From Comamonadaceae bacterium (GTDB lineage Bacteria > Pseudomonadota > Gammaproteobacteria > Burkholderiales > Burkholderiaceae_C): 17,715 nucleotides of DNA. Positions 6,164 to 12,692 of the stretch are shown piece by piece (the stretch's first letter is position 1; every line of letters starts with the position of its first letter). Location of the stretch: assembly GCA_947372005.1 (NCBI GenBank), contig CANBRV010000017.1, positions 1 to 17,715 on the forward strand, given 5' to 3'. The notes under the pieces are model-generated. The model was not told where the DNA came from, did not search any database, and worked only from the letters and a program-made list of their open reading frames with translations. Made by a program: the position numbers and the translations under genes.

Positions 6164-7411
6164 ATGACAAACTATAAACACCATGACTGGAAGCGCGACC
6201 TCAATCGAAGCATTCTTGCTGATACCAAGCTCGGTCGTCAGCTAGGTGAGCTATTCGCGGAGCATTTAAGAGGGGCAACCAGTAACAGCCGCACTACAGA
6301 TTCACCGCTGAGCTTCAAGACGCAAAATTCAAAGTGCAAGGCGCTCATCAACGCGGTCATTTTTTTAAAAAATTTGAAAAAGACGCCAATTCACAGTTTG
6401 TGGCAGATTCAAGCGCATCACATTAACGCGCTATGTGCCGCTTGGGTGTCCGATGGCAACACGAAAGGTGGGATTGAAAACAAACTCTCTCACATGCGCT
6501 CGCTTGCAAAATGGCTTAGAAAGCCACACTTGGTACCAGATACAGATCGCATTCCTGAAATTGACCATTTGCCTATACGGAGCGGTATTACAACGATCGA
6601 CAAAAGTTGGAATGGCAACAAGGTAGACGTGGGTGAAACAATTGAAGCGGCCATGAGGTTAGATGCTCATGTGGGTGCGCAGTTGCTTTTGCAAATCACC
6701 TTGGGTTTACGCAAAGAAGAATCTTTCTTGTTCCGACCAAAAGCACCGCTTATTCAAAATGAAGATGGATATACAGTTTTGATAGAGCATGGCACCAAAG
6801 GCGGTCGTGTGCGTGAAGTTCCTCTAACGAATTCAATGCAAAAAGCCGCATTAGATTACGTAATAATCTTTGCCAACTCAAAAAGTGGGACAACGATTCC
6901 ATTAAATTACACGCTCCAGCAGTGGGACAACCATTACAACTACGTTGTGAGAAAGCTTGGCATTACCAAAAAAGACAGCGGTGTTACCTCACATGGTTTG
7001 CGGCATCAAAATCTACAAGGAATTTATAAAAAAATAACGGGTTTCGATGCGCCAGTGAAGGCCATAGTTGAGAGTGTCGTTTCAATCAACGCACCCTCTA
7101 ATCACGATGATGCTCGTCAAATTGTCGCGCTTGTCGCTGGTCACAGCAAACTTTCCAAGAGCAACGCTTATCTTGGAGCCATAAAGCGAACAACGGGCGG
7201 CAAGCGAAAAAGTAAGCGTGAGAGCGTGACCGACGAGATGATTTTGGAAGGGATTAAAAAGGCAAATGGCAATAAAAAACTGGCAGCCAAAACACTCGGG
7301 ATTAGTCGTCCTTACATCTACCGGCGGCTGGACCTCATCGCGCAGGCCGAAATAAAGCGTCAGGCATTATTTTTAACAAGTGTAGATTCCGCGTCTCCCC
7401 CCAATCGTTGA
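6164..7411 (+). CDS. Tyrosine recombinase (Integrase_1-like) with C-terminal Fis-type HTH
   Basis: A 415-aa site-specific recombinase unrelated in detail to the one at the tRNA. The N-terminal half (about 1-140) is helical, as in the phage integrase N-terminal/Integrase_1 group. The catalytic domain (about 155-345) has the full set: Arg183 in TLGLRKEE, Lys212 in HGTKGGR, His277/Arg280/His281 in SHGLRHQ, His327 in AGHSK and Tyr336 in NAYLG. Unusually, a Fis-type helix-turn-helix follows at about 357-392 (NGNKKLAAKTLGISRPYIYR), joined by a basic linker, so the enzyme may bind an extra DNA site or regulate itself. The ATG at 6164 has AAAGGA eight bases upstream. A 12-bp-stem terminator follows the stop. 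It is preceded by a long stem-loop-rich leader. No partner recombinase or transfer gene is adjacent. Confidence 0.85.
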   Translation: MTNYKHHDWKRDLNRSILADTKLGRQLGELFAEHLRGATSNSRTTDSPLSFKTQNSKCKALINAVIFLKNLKKTPIHSLWQIQAHHINALCAAWVSDGNTKGGIENKLSHMRSLAKWLRKPHLVPDTDRIPEIDHLPIRSGITTIDKSWNGNKVDVGETIEAAMRLDAHVGAQLLLQITLGLRKEESFLFRPKAPLIQNEDGYTVLIEHGTKGGRVREVPLTNSMQKAALDYVIIFANSKSGTTIPLNYTLQQWDNHYNYVVRKLGITKKDSGVTSHGLRHQNLQGIYKKITGFDAPVKAIVESVVSINAPSNHDDARQIVALVAGHSKLSKSNAYLGAIKRTTGGKRKSKRESVTDEMILEGIKKANGNKKLAAKTLGISRPYIYRRLDLIAQAEIKRQALFLTSVDSASPPNR

Positions 7412-7436
7412 GTTGCATCTTTAATCCTCAAAATAA

Positions 7437-7466
7437 CCACCTTGCGGCTTTTGGGCCGCAGGGTGG
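7437..7466. terminator. Hairpin between convergent genes
   Basis: A 12-bp stem with one G:T pair (7437-7448 with 7455-7466) and a six-base loop lies between the stop of the recombinase gene and the end of the minus-strand gene that stops at 7477. There is no uninterrupted T-run, but TTATTATTGTTT follows on the plus strand. It probably ends the plus transcript and may serve both directions. Confidence 0.65.
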
Positions 7467-7476
7467 CGGTTGGTTA

Positions 7477-7914
7477 TTATTGTTTCGTCATTTTAATTTC
7501 TGAGATGAGCATGCCGCTTGACGTGTTACCAGTCCCAATGAATGTTTTTTCATCCACTCGTTTCAGTGAGACATGAAAATCAGGGCAGCCGTGGAGGGCT
7601 TTGGAGTAGGCTGCAACAAACTTTAGCTCGCTATCGGTCGACGATGTCACCGTGACTGGTGCAACCATATTCAAGCAGTTGTTACCACTCATTTGCGTCC
7701 GCCATGTGCCTTCCAAACCTTTCAAGACAATTTGCGCTGCAACCGAGAACGTTCGCCCATAGGCGTTAACGCCAAACCGCGCCTTGTACTCACCATCAAC
7801 GCTTTTCACGGCGGGGCTTGCAGGGACTAAAGGTTCAACCTTGGCATCTTGTGCTTGTACCTGTGCGGCAGCTAAAAGCAATAAACTAAAAATGAGAGCG
7901 AGAGTTTTTTTCAT
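7477..7914 (-). CDS. Small secreted protein of unknown function
   Basis: The 145-aa product starts with a clear Sec signal peptide: MKK, a hydrophobic core ALIFSLLLLAAA and a likely cleavage after VQAQ or AQA near residue 21. The mature part is about 120 residues, rich in beta-prone stretches, with two cysteines (in NNCLNM and HGCPDF) that could form a disulphide. It looks like a small periplasmic beta-sandwich protein. I do not recognise a family. The ATG at 7914 has AAAGGAAA about six bases upstream. Its leader contains an 8-bp hairpin, and a TTGACA box lies 80 bases upstream. It is a single-gene unit converging on the recombinase and diverging from the AbiE-like pair. Confidence 0.8.
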   Translation of the reverse strand: MKKTLALIFSLLLLAAAQVQAQDAKVEPLVPASPAVKSVDGEYKARFGVNAYGRTFSVAAQIVLKGLEGTWRTQMSGNNCLNMVAPVTVTSSTDSELKFVAAYSKALHGCPDFHVSLKRVDEKTFIGTGNTSSGMLISEIKMTKQ

Positions 7915-7938
7915 ACGGTTTCCTTTGAGAAAAAGCTC

Positions 7939-7999
7939 AACTGAAAGAAGTTTTCAGTTAGAAGCCTTATTCAAGATAGACCTTTAAAAAGCTTGTCAA
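7939..7999 (-). promoter_or_regulatory. Promoter and leader hairpin of the secreted-protein gene
   Basis: On the minus strand TTGACA (7999-7994) is followed after 15 bases by TATCTT (7978-7973), a short spacer but a reasonable -10. In the resulting leader AACTGAAA and TTTCAGTT (7939-7946 and 7952-7959) form a perfect 8-bp stem close to the ribosome binding site. Confidence 0.35.
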
Positions 8000-8060
8000 G
8001 CTCAAAAATATTGACATTCAATAGATCATCACAATCGAAAGAAAGGCTGATGCTAATAGT

Positions 8061-8080
8061 TATTTACTGAACAGCAAATA
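8061..8080 (+). promoter_or_regulatory. Operator 1 of the AbiE-like operon (palindrome)
   Basis: The 20-bp TATTTACTGAACAGCAAATA is an imperfect palindrome (TATTT-n-CTG-AA-CAG-n-AAATA). It is repeated with a single change 54 bp downstream and lies upstream of a TATAAT box. AbiEi antitoxins are known to repress their own promoter through paired inverted repeats, which fits this site. Confidence 0.6.
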
Positions 8081-8103
8081 TAAATTTATAAATAAATATT
8101 CGT

Positions 8104-8109
8104 TATAAT
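8104..8109 (+). promoter_or_regulatory. -10 box of the AbiE-like operon
   Basis: A perfect TATAAT sits between the two operator palindromes, five bases before operator 2. The -35 region 17 bp upstream is TAAATT, which is weak and immediately follows operator 1. Transcription would begin at about 8116, inside operator 2. Confidence 0.5.
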
Positions 8110-8114
8110 TTGAT

Positions 8115-8134
8115 TATTCACTGAACAGCAAATA
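8115..8134 (+). promoter_or_regulatory. Operator 2 of the AbiE-like operon (palindrome)
   Basis: TATTCACTGAACAGCAAATA matches operator 1 at 19 of 20 positions and would cover the transcription start. Its centre is 54 bp from that of operator 1, about five helical turns, so repressor dimers could sit on the same face of the DNA. A third, partial copy (ACTGAACACCAAAT, 13 of 14) lies at 8166-8179 inside the first codons. Confidence 0.6.
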
Positions 8135-8144
8135 ATCCCCTATC

Positions 8145-9245
8145 ATGATGCATAAACATTCCATGACTGAACACCAAATGATTGGGCAGTTTCTTGAAAT
8201 TCTTCAAGAGCTGCCAGGGGTAGACGTGGGCATAAATCGTAGAGGTGCTGAAGGCTCGAATGGCAACCGTAGATATGATGCTACGATAGATCTGCAGGTG
8301 GGAGGTAAGTCCATCGCCTTGTTGATTGAAGTCAAAAAAACCGTGTACCCACGAGACATCCATCAGTTGCTCTGGAAGTTCAGGGACGTCAGTGATAGCC
8401 GTCCAGAGAGACAAGGTAACGAGCCTTTGTTACTCTTGATTGCAGAGTCTATTTCTCTGGGAGCCAAGGAACTGCTTAAAAAGGAGCGGATTGGGTACTA
8501 TGACAGCGGCGGTAGCCTCTATTTGCCTGCACCAGGAGCATACCTTTACATTGACAAGCCACCACCCAAGTCCCTGGTGAAATCGGTTCGTTCTCTGTTT
8601 TCAGGACGACGCGCACTGGTACTTCATGCATTATTGGCTCGGCATCAAGACTGGTTTAGCGTCAAAGACCTCGCGCAACAAGTGATGGTGTCTCCAGCCA
8701 CCACTTCACAAGTGCTGACGGAACTGGAACGTTTTGACTGGGTGGTATCGCGCGGCCAAGGCCCCAACAAAGAGCGTCATCTACGCGAGCCCACAGCGTT
8801 GCTAGATGCATGGATGCAGCAATTCGCAGCATCTGTTCGGCAGCCAAACCTGCGTCGTTACTACGTGCCAGCTATTCAGGCGGCCACGCTACTCGAGCGG
8901 GTCGGCGAAATCTTCAACGTACATCATGCCGAGTACGCGATCAGTTACGAAGCTGCCGCTCAGCGCTACGCTCCATTTCTCTCTAGCGTTTCTCAAGTTC
9001 GTGCACGGCTGCTGATTGGTAAAAATGCTGATGCAGCCATTGCCGATCTTGGCGCGCGCATGGTCAACGAAGGTGCTAATTTGATCATTATTGATGCACA
9101 ATCGCCAAACGAGTTGCTATTTCGCGAACAAATCGGTGATATATGGCTGGCCAGCCCAGTTCAGGTCTACCTCGATTTGATACATGGCGAAGGTCGCTCC
9201 AAAGAAATGGCCGAACACCTTCGCAAGGAAAGGATAGGCTTTTGA
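8145..9245 (+). CDS. AbiEi-like antitoxin/transcriptional regulator with nuclease-like N-terminal domain
   Basis: This 366-aa protein resembles the large branch of AbiEi-family type IV antitoxins. Residues about 10-135 look like a restriction-endonuclease-type fold with a D...ExK pattern (Asp45 in RYDATIDL, Glu62 and Lys64 in LIEVKK). A winged helix follows (about 153-215: FSVKDLAQQVMVSPATTSQV with basic ends). The C-terminal part ends in IWLASPVQVYLDL, characteristic of the family. Such antitoxins do not bind the toxin but oppose it and repress the operon. The nuclease-like motif hints at an extra activity or a relic. The start is uncertain: ATGs at 8145, 8148 and 8163 all lack a good ribosome binding site. 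Its stop overlaps the next gene by one base in TGATG. Confidence 0.75.
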   Translation: MMHKHSMTEHQMIGQFLEILQELPGVDVGINRRGAEGSNGNRRYDATIDLQVGGKSIALLIEVKKTVYPRDIHQLLWKFRDVSDSRPERQGNEPLLLLIAESISLGAKELLKKERIGYYDSGGSLYLPAPGAYLYIDKPPPKSLVKSVRSLFSGRRALVLHALLARHQDWFSVKDLAQQVMVSPATTSQVLTELERFDWVVSRGQGPNKERHLREPTALLDAWMQQFAASVRQPNLRRYYVPAIQAATLLERVGEIFNVHHAEYAISYEAAAQRYAPFLSSVSQVRARLLIGKNADAAIADLGARMVNEGANLIIIDAQSPNELLFREQIGDIWLASPVQVYLDLIHGEGRSKEMAEHLRKERIGF

Positions 9246-10141
9246 TGACCAAACCCGCAACTCTCTCAGGTTATAGCGATCAGTTCACCCTTGACTGTGA
9301 ACGTGTTCTTGTGACGCTGCTTCGTGGGCTGGGCCCGTGGAAGGACTCCATCTACTTGATTGGCGGTTTGACTCCAAGGTACTTGGTCACTGCTCGGCCA
9401 CCGCAAGTGCCCGCGCATGCGGGCACCTTAGATGTCGATATTGTGATTGACCTGCAAATCCTAGCCGACACCGAGGCTTATCACACTCTGGAGGACAATC
9501 TTAAAAGAATGGGTTTCGATCGCGCCGAAAACAATGAGGGCAGAAAACTCTCTTGGCGTTGGCAATCCCATACTGAACACGGTGCGCTGATGGTGTTAGA
9601 GTTGCTTGCAGATGCGCCCGATATCACTGGAGGTAAGGTACAGCCTCTGCCAACCGAAGGCACGATTTCTGCGTTGAACATTCCTCATTCATCTATTGTT
9701 TTCGACTTCCACCAGATCACCGAGATTCAGGCCGAATTGTTGGGTGGAAATGGCGTGGCGACTGAGAAGATTAAACACGCCAATCTTGTCAGTTTCACTT
9801 GCTTGAAGTCCTTTGCCTACGATCAACGTTTTGAGCGTAAGGATGCACATGATTTGATTTATTGCATCGAGCATGCGCCCGAGGGGATTGACGAAATTGC
9901 GGAGGCATTTCGTAAGGCGCGTGATGGCAAACACGGTGCGGTGATTGAGGCTTCGCTGGTGATTCTGCGCGATCGATTCGCACAGGATGACAAAACAGAA
10001 GGTTATCGCAAAGATGGACCGGTGTCGGTCGCCAAATTTGAGCTTGGTGAGAGCGAAGAGCCTAGCCAACGCGATGCGAGGGCATTACGTCAGCGTCAGG
10101 TGAACGACCTTATCGAGCGGCTTCTTCGGCAAATCGGATAG
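9245..10141 (+). CDS. AbiEii-like nucleotidyltransferase (type IV toxin candidate)
   Basis: A 298-aa protein of the polymerase-beta-type nucleotidyltransferase fold. YLIGGLTPRYL (about 37-47) supplies the GG motif and LDVDIVIDL (62-70) the metal-binding Asp63/Asp65 pair. A possible third acidic residue is in LMVLELLAD (115-123). LKSFAYDQRFERKDAHDL (187-204) matches the K...KDxxDL segment of AbiEii toxins. Toxins of this group transfer nucleotides to targets such as tRNA and halt growth, often in response to phage; the target here is unknown. A longer frame begins at 9143, but the ATG at 9245 overlaps the upstream stop and has AAGGAAAGG in front of it. With the preceding gene it forms a two-gene, translationally coupled unit. 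Confidence 0.75.
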   Translation: MTKPATLSGYSDQFTLDCERVLVTLLRGLGPWKDSIYLIGGLTPRYLVTARPPQVPAHAGTLDVDIVIDLQILADTEAYHTLEDNLKRMGFDRAENNEGRKLSWRWQSHTEHGALMVLELLADAPDITGGKVQPLPTEGTISALNIPHSSIVFDFHQITEIQAELLGGNGVATEKIKHANLVSFTCLKSFAYDQRFERKDAHDLIYCIEHAPEGIDEIAEAFRKARDGKHGAVIEASLVILRDRFAQDDKTEGYRKDGPVSVAKFELGESEEPSQRDARALRQRQVNDLIERLLRQIG

Positions 10142-10189
10142 GGGTACATCGTGGCTCAAAGTGATTTCGTTGGCATTAACAAGTCGCAA

Positions 10190-10216
10190 TAAAAAAACGC
10201 CCATCCAAAGATGGGC
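10190..10216 (-). terminator. Rho-independent terminator of the SPFH operon
   Basis: On the minus strand a perfect 7-bp stem GCCCATC/GATGGGC with a TTTG tetraloop (10199-10216) is followed by G and seven T (10191-10197). It lies 20 bases after the stop of the SPFH gene. The plus-strand toxin gene ends 50 bp away and lacks a terminator of its own. Confidence 0.85.
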
Positions 10217-10235
10217 ATCCATCTCAAGTGCAGCG

Positions 10236-11021
10236 CTACTTCAAGTTTAAGAACGGAATAGCTGTTGTCGTTGTCGTCGGCAGCTTCCCATCCCACTTTT
10301 GAATCGCCTGCAACTGCACATAGTTTGCACCGCCGCTGCTTTGAATCGCCTGCGATTGAATGGAGATGGCTTTAGCTTCACCCTCAGCCTGAGCAATACG
10401 GCTTTTGGCCTCCACTTCAATACGCTGCAAGTCCTGCTCGGCTTTAAGCTTCTTTTGCGCAGCCACCACCTTGGCTTCAATGGCTTGTTGATACTCTGAA
10501 GAGAAGCCAAAGTTGGTGATGGCCACACCCACAATATCAATGTGGTGAGGGCTGAGCTTAGAGCGAAGCTCCGCCAATAGCTCGCTACTAATCGCATCTC
10601 GCTTGGTCAGCAGCTCTTCACTGTCGTGTCGCGCGGTTACCGCCCGCAGGCTCTCACTGACGATGGGTAGCAGAATCGTCTCACCAATCGTATTGCGATA
10701 GTTGCGGTAAATGTTAATCACGTGATCACGTCGAATCCGCCAGTTCACCGCCAAGTCGGTGTGAATGACCTGCAAGTCTTTAGTCCCCGCTGACTCTTTA
10801 GGCAGCGAAGCCTTGAAGGTTTGAAGAGACATCTCTTGCACTCTGGCGAGTGGATTGATCAAATGTGCACCTTCAGATAGAGGCTCGTCTTGAATTTGGC
10901 CAAACAGGGTTTGCACCCCCACGCTCCCAGAAGGGACTTGGGTAAACATAGAGAACACAAAGCCAAAGACTAGGGCAGCGCCAGCGATATAAGCGCCTTT
11001 GCGCAGATTGAATAAAAACAT
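10236..11021 (-). CDS. SPFH/prohibitin-family membrane protein
   Basis: A 261-aa protein with one N-terminal membrane segment (about residues 9-27, AYIAGAALVFGFVFSMF), then the SPFH/Band 7 domain from VPSGSVGVQTLFGQIQ (about 29-44) to about 190, including LQVIHTDLAVNWRI and AVTARHDSEELLTKRDAI. A charged coiled coil (about 180-225) and the prohibitin-like end KWDGKLP...IPFLNLK follow. Family members form large rings or caged microdomains in the membrane and can influence proteases or membrane stress. Phage and island copies exist, and their function is mostly unknown. The ATG at 11021 has AAAGGA seven bases upstream, and this site overlaps the stop codon of the preceding 64-aa gene, so the two are co-transcribed. 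A terminator follows the stop. Confidence 0.9.
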   Translation of the reverse strand: MFLFNLRKGAYIAGAALVFGFVFSMFTQVPSGSVGVQTLFGQIQDEPLSEGAHLINPLARVQEMSLQTFKASLPKESAGTKDLQVIHTDLAVNWRIRRDHVINIYRNYRNTIGETILLPIVSESLRAVTARHDSEELLTKRDAISSELLAELRSKLSPHHIDIVGVAITNFGFSSEYQQAIEAKVVAAQKKLKAEQDLQRIEVEAKSRIAQAEGEAKAISIQSQAIQSSGGANYVQLQAIQKWDGKLPTTTTTAIPFLNLK

Positions 11022-11031
11022 GATGATTCCT

Positions 11032-11226
11032 TTAATGTGAATGACGAAGCACTCGGCTAAGTAGAAATCTCAACGCGTGGTCGAGTTGGAGAAGCTTGTC
11101 CCGTACACCTTTGGAATAGATGAGTACTGCCATACCTATGAGGATGAGGGCTGTGGTTTGAAGGGGTTCATTGCCCTTTAAATGGGTAAGCAAACTTTGC
11201 AGTGCGTCCGTGATGTCAATATCCAT
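11032..11226 (-). CDS. Small single-pass membrane protein, 64 aa
   Basis: Not a family I recognise. An acidic N-terminal helix (MDIDITDALQSLLTHLKG) is followed by one membrane segment (about 24-38, TTALILIGMAVLIYS) and a basic C-terminal helix with leucine-rich faces. By the positive-inside rule the C-terminus should be cytoplasmic. The ATG at 11226 has AAAGGAAA six bases upstream, and the stop overlaps the ribosome binding site of the SPFH gene. It could be a membrane partner of the SPFH assembly. Its promoter motif is shared with the neighbouring zinc-ribbon gene. Confidence 0.75.
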   Translation of the reverse strand: MDIDITDALQSLLTHLKGNEPLQTTALILIGMAVLIYSKGVRDKLLQLDHALRFLLSRVLRHSH

Positions 11227-11277
11227 GATGTTTCCTTTAAAAATGAGTCAGCGAAATACCAACTCTGAATTTCAGGC

Positions 11278-11300
11278 TACGCCGTTTTTTTTGATGTCAA
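11278..11300 (-). promoter_or_regulatory. Shared promoter motif, copy 1 (small membrane protein-SPFH operon)
   Basis: On the minus strand TTGACATCAAAAAAA is followed, after ACG, by GCGTA. The element ends 51 bp before the ATG of the 64-aa gene. A second copy with 21 of 23 positions identical stands at the same distance before the gene at 11338. The TTGACA suits a -35 box, but no sigma-70 -10 box follows at 17 bp; GCGTA may be part of an alternative -10. Confidence 0.6.
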
Positions 11301-11337
11301 GTCGAAAAAAGCAAGAAAAACATCTCCGTTAGGAGCC

Positions 11338-11661
11338 TCAGGCAGTTCGAGTGCTGCTGTACGCACTGCGGTATAGCGTTGTTTGGCATTGCCGGCATTT
11401 GTGAATCAACATCCCGTCGTGGGACTTGGTAAAGTGCTGGAAGCGAATATGAGCACTGCCACAGCGATAGCAACGAGTACCCGTGCGAGTTCGAGATTCT
11501 GGGTGAGCATCCCAATACTCCGCCAGGGTAGGCCAGTTCTGCCATTTTTTAAAGTTATCTTTGTACTCACCCCATAACCACCAGTAGAGGCTAAAGAGAA
11601 CGAGGTACAGGATGAGGAAGGAAATAGCTTGGCTAATGACAAAGCTGACAAGTGCAGACAT
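11338..11661 (-). CDS. Membrane-anchored zinc-ribbon protein, 107 aa
   Basis: The protein begins with one long hydrophobic segment (about 7-30, FVISQAISFLILYLVLFSLYWWLW), then an aromatic-rich linker, then a four-cysteine zinc ribbon: Cys64 and Cys67 in CYRC, Cys89 and Cys92 in CRQC. The C-terminal tail is basic. I do not recognise a named family. The zinc ribbon should be cytoplasmic and may bind nucleic acid or a partner protein. The ATG at 11661 has a perfect AGGAGG seven bases upstream. It is a separate unit, but its promoter carries the same 23-bp motif as the SPFH operon just downstream. A weak hairpin plus TTTTT near 11305-11325 may end it. Confidence 0.75.
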   Translation of the reverse strand: MSALVSFVISQAISFLILYLVLFSLYWWLWGEYKDNFKKWQNWPTLAEYWDAHPESRTRTGTRCYRCGSAHIRFQHFTKSHDGMLIHKCRQCQTTLYRSAYSSTRTA

Positions 11662-11716
11662 AAAGAGCCTCCTGTGTTTGAGTTCAGCACGATTGCTGAT
11701 GGCTCTTTAAACAAAG

Positions 11717-11739
11717 TACGCTGATTTTTTTGATGTCAA
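11717..11739 (-). promoter_or_regulatory. Shared promoter motif, copy 2 (zinc-ribbon gene)
   Basis: On the minus strand TTGACATCAAAAAAA is followed, after TCA, by GCGTA, two mismatches from copy 1 over 23 bp. It ends 55 bp before the ATG of the zinc-ribbon gene, against 51 bp for copy 1. Only the motif is conserved, not the bases around it. Confidence 0.6.
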
Positions 11740-12018
11740 TCTGTTTCTATCTTGACAATTAATTATTTCGCTCTGGTGCAAGGTTGAATTTGGGAATTGA
11801 AGTAAATGAGAATTAACCAGATAGATGCGCTCATACGAGGCAACGCCGAGGTAGGACGTGTCGGTCATGTCTAGCGCCTCCAATCTTCATTGGCAAAATG
11901 AAGATGAACACCCATTCAAACAACTTAAATAGGCTATTGGCAGAATTTTTTGCGCGTGAGACGATCAAAAATCAAATGTATGTGCAGCCAAGAACAATGC
12001 TTGCGTTGCCGTTTAACG
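11740..12018. other. Intergenic stretch with a 7-bp hairpin; alternative gene starts
   Basis: A TTGACAATTAAT sequence (from 11752) could be a plus-strand -35 region, though no good -10 follows. CTTCATT and AATGAAG (11885-11891, 11897-11903) form a perfect hairpin around the first ATG of a 69-codon frame (11898-12107) that overlaps the next gene and has no ribosome binding site. The frame of the next gene is also open upstream to a TTG at 11950 and encodes CMCSQEQCLRC there, which looks like a zinc knuckle. The true start of the next gene is therefore open. Confidence 0.35.
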
Positions 12019-12642
12019 ATGATCTACTATCACTACACCACGCAGCATGGCGCCTTTCATATTGCGCACTCGGGAAAAATTTTAAAAGGTCAAGGCGCAC
12101 TGGCTGATGGCTCGGCGATAGCGCCTCAGTTGGGTGTTAATTTAACAACAAGCCCGTCATGCATTGGGCACGGTCTTCACTTAGGTCAAAAGCTGAGTGC
12201 TACGTTAATTCAAACACTGCCATCAACCGTCTGGGTTAAAAGAAACCCACAAGACCTAGCCGACATTCACCTGCTAGAACACTCGGCGTATCGATTGGAA
12301 GTCGAGCTAGAGTCCGATGACTATTTGCTTCAATCGGCAACAGACTACTACAAGCACAATCCACGTTTGCTTAAAACTCTCGCATTGACCGGACATAATC
12401 CATTGTTTGATTATTTGACCGAAAGAGAGAAAAATCATTATCTATTCGCTTTCCTAAATGGCGAGCTGCAAGACATGTCGTCAACTTGGTATTACTACTT
12501 TGATGATATCGTCGCCTCTAAAATTAAGTCAATTTCCAGAGCATCTTCTTTCGATGTATACAGCCAAGCACTCTCGTGTGCTGAGTGGCTAGAGCTATGG
12601 GAGCAAGAGGCGAATCTAGTCCGCCATTGCTCAAAAATGTAA
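12019..12642 (+). CDS. Hypothetical protein, possible ADP-ribosyltransferase fold
   Basis: The 207-aa frame from the ATG at 12019 begins MIYYHYTTQHGAFHIAHSG, which resembles the HYT...I...G opening of several ADP-ribosyltransferase-type families. GVNLTTSPSCIGHGL (39-53) would be the matching second strand. The rest is mixed helical, with a Trp/Glu-rich end (EWLELWEQEAN). No certain catalytic glutamate can be named. The frame can be extended upstream to 11980 or 11950, adding a CxC...CxxC segment, but none of the starts has a ribosome binding site. The gene lies between the membrane cluster and the SpvB/RHS genes, all accessory. Function is unknown; the fold assignment rests on short motifs. 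Confidence 0.45.
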   Translation: MIYYHYTTQHGAFHIAHSGKILKGQGALADGSAIAPQLGVNLTTSPSCIGHGLHLGQKLSATLIQTLPSTVWVKRNPQDLADIHLLEHSAYRLEVELESDDYLLQSATDYYKHNPRLLKTLALTGHNPLFDYLTEREKNHYLFAFLNGELQDMSSTWYYYFDDIVASKIKSISRASSFDVYSQALSCAEWLELWEQEANLVRHCSKM

Positions 12643-12692
12643 GGCGTAGCGCTTTGAGGTGGCTCACCTAGGACAAACCCGCTGGCTTATTT

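Noticed and set aside
11898..12107. 69-codon plus-strand frame overlapping the possible ADP-ribosyltransferase gene
   Set aside because: Its ATG is locked in a hairpin and lacks a ribosome binding site; the other frame carries the conserved-looking motifs. A frameshifted N-terminus cannot be fully excluded.
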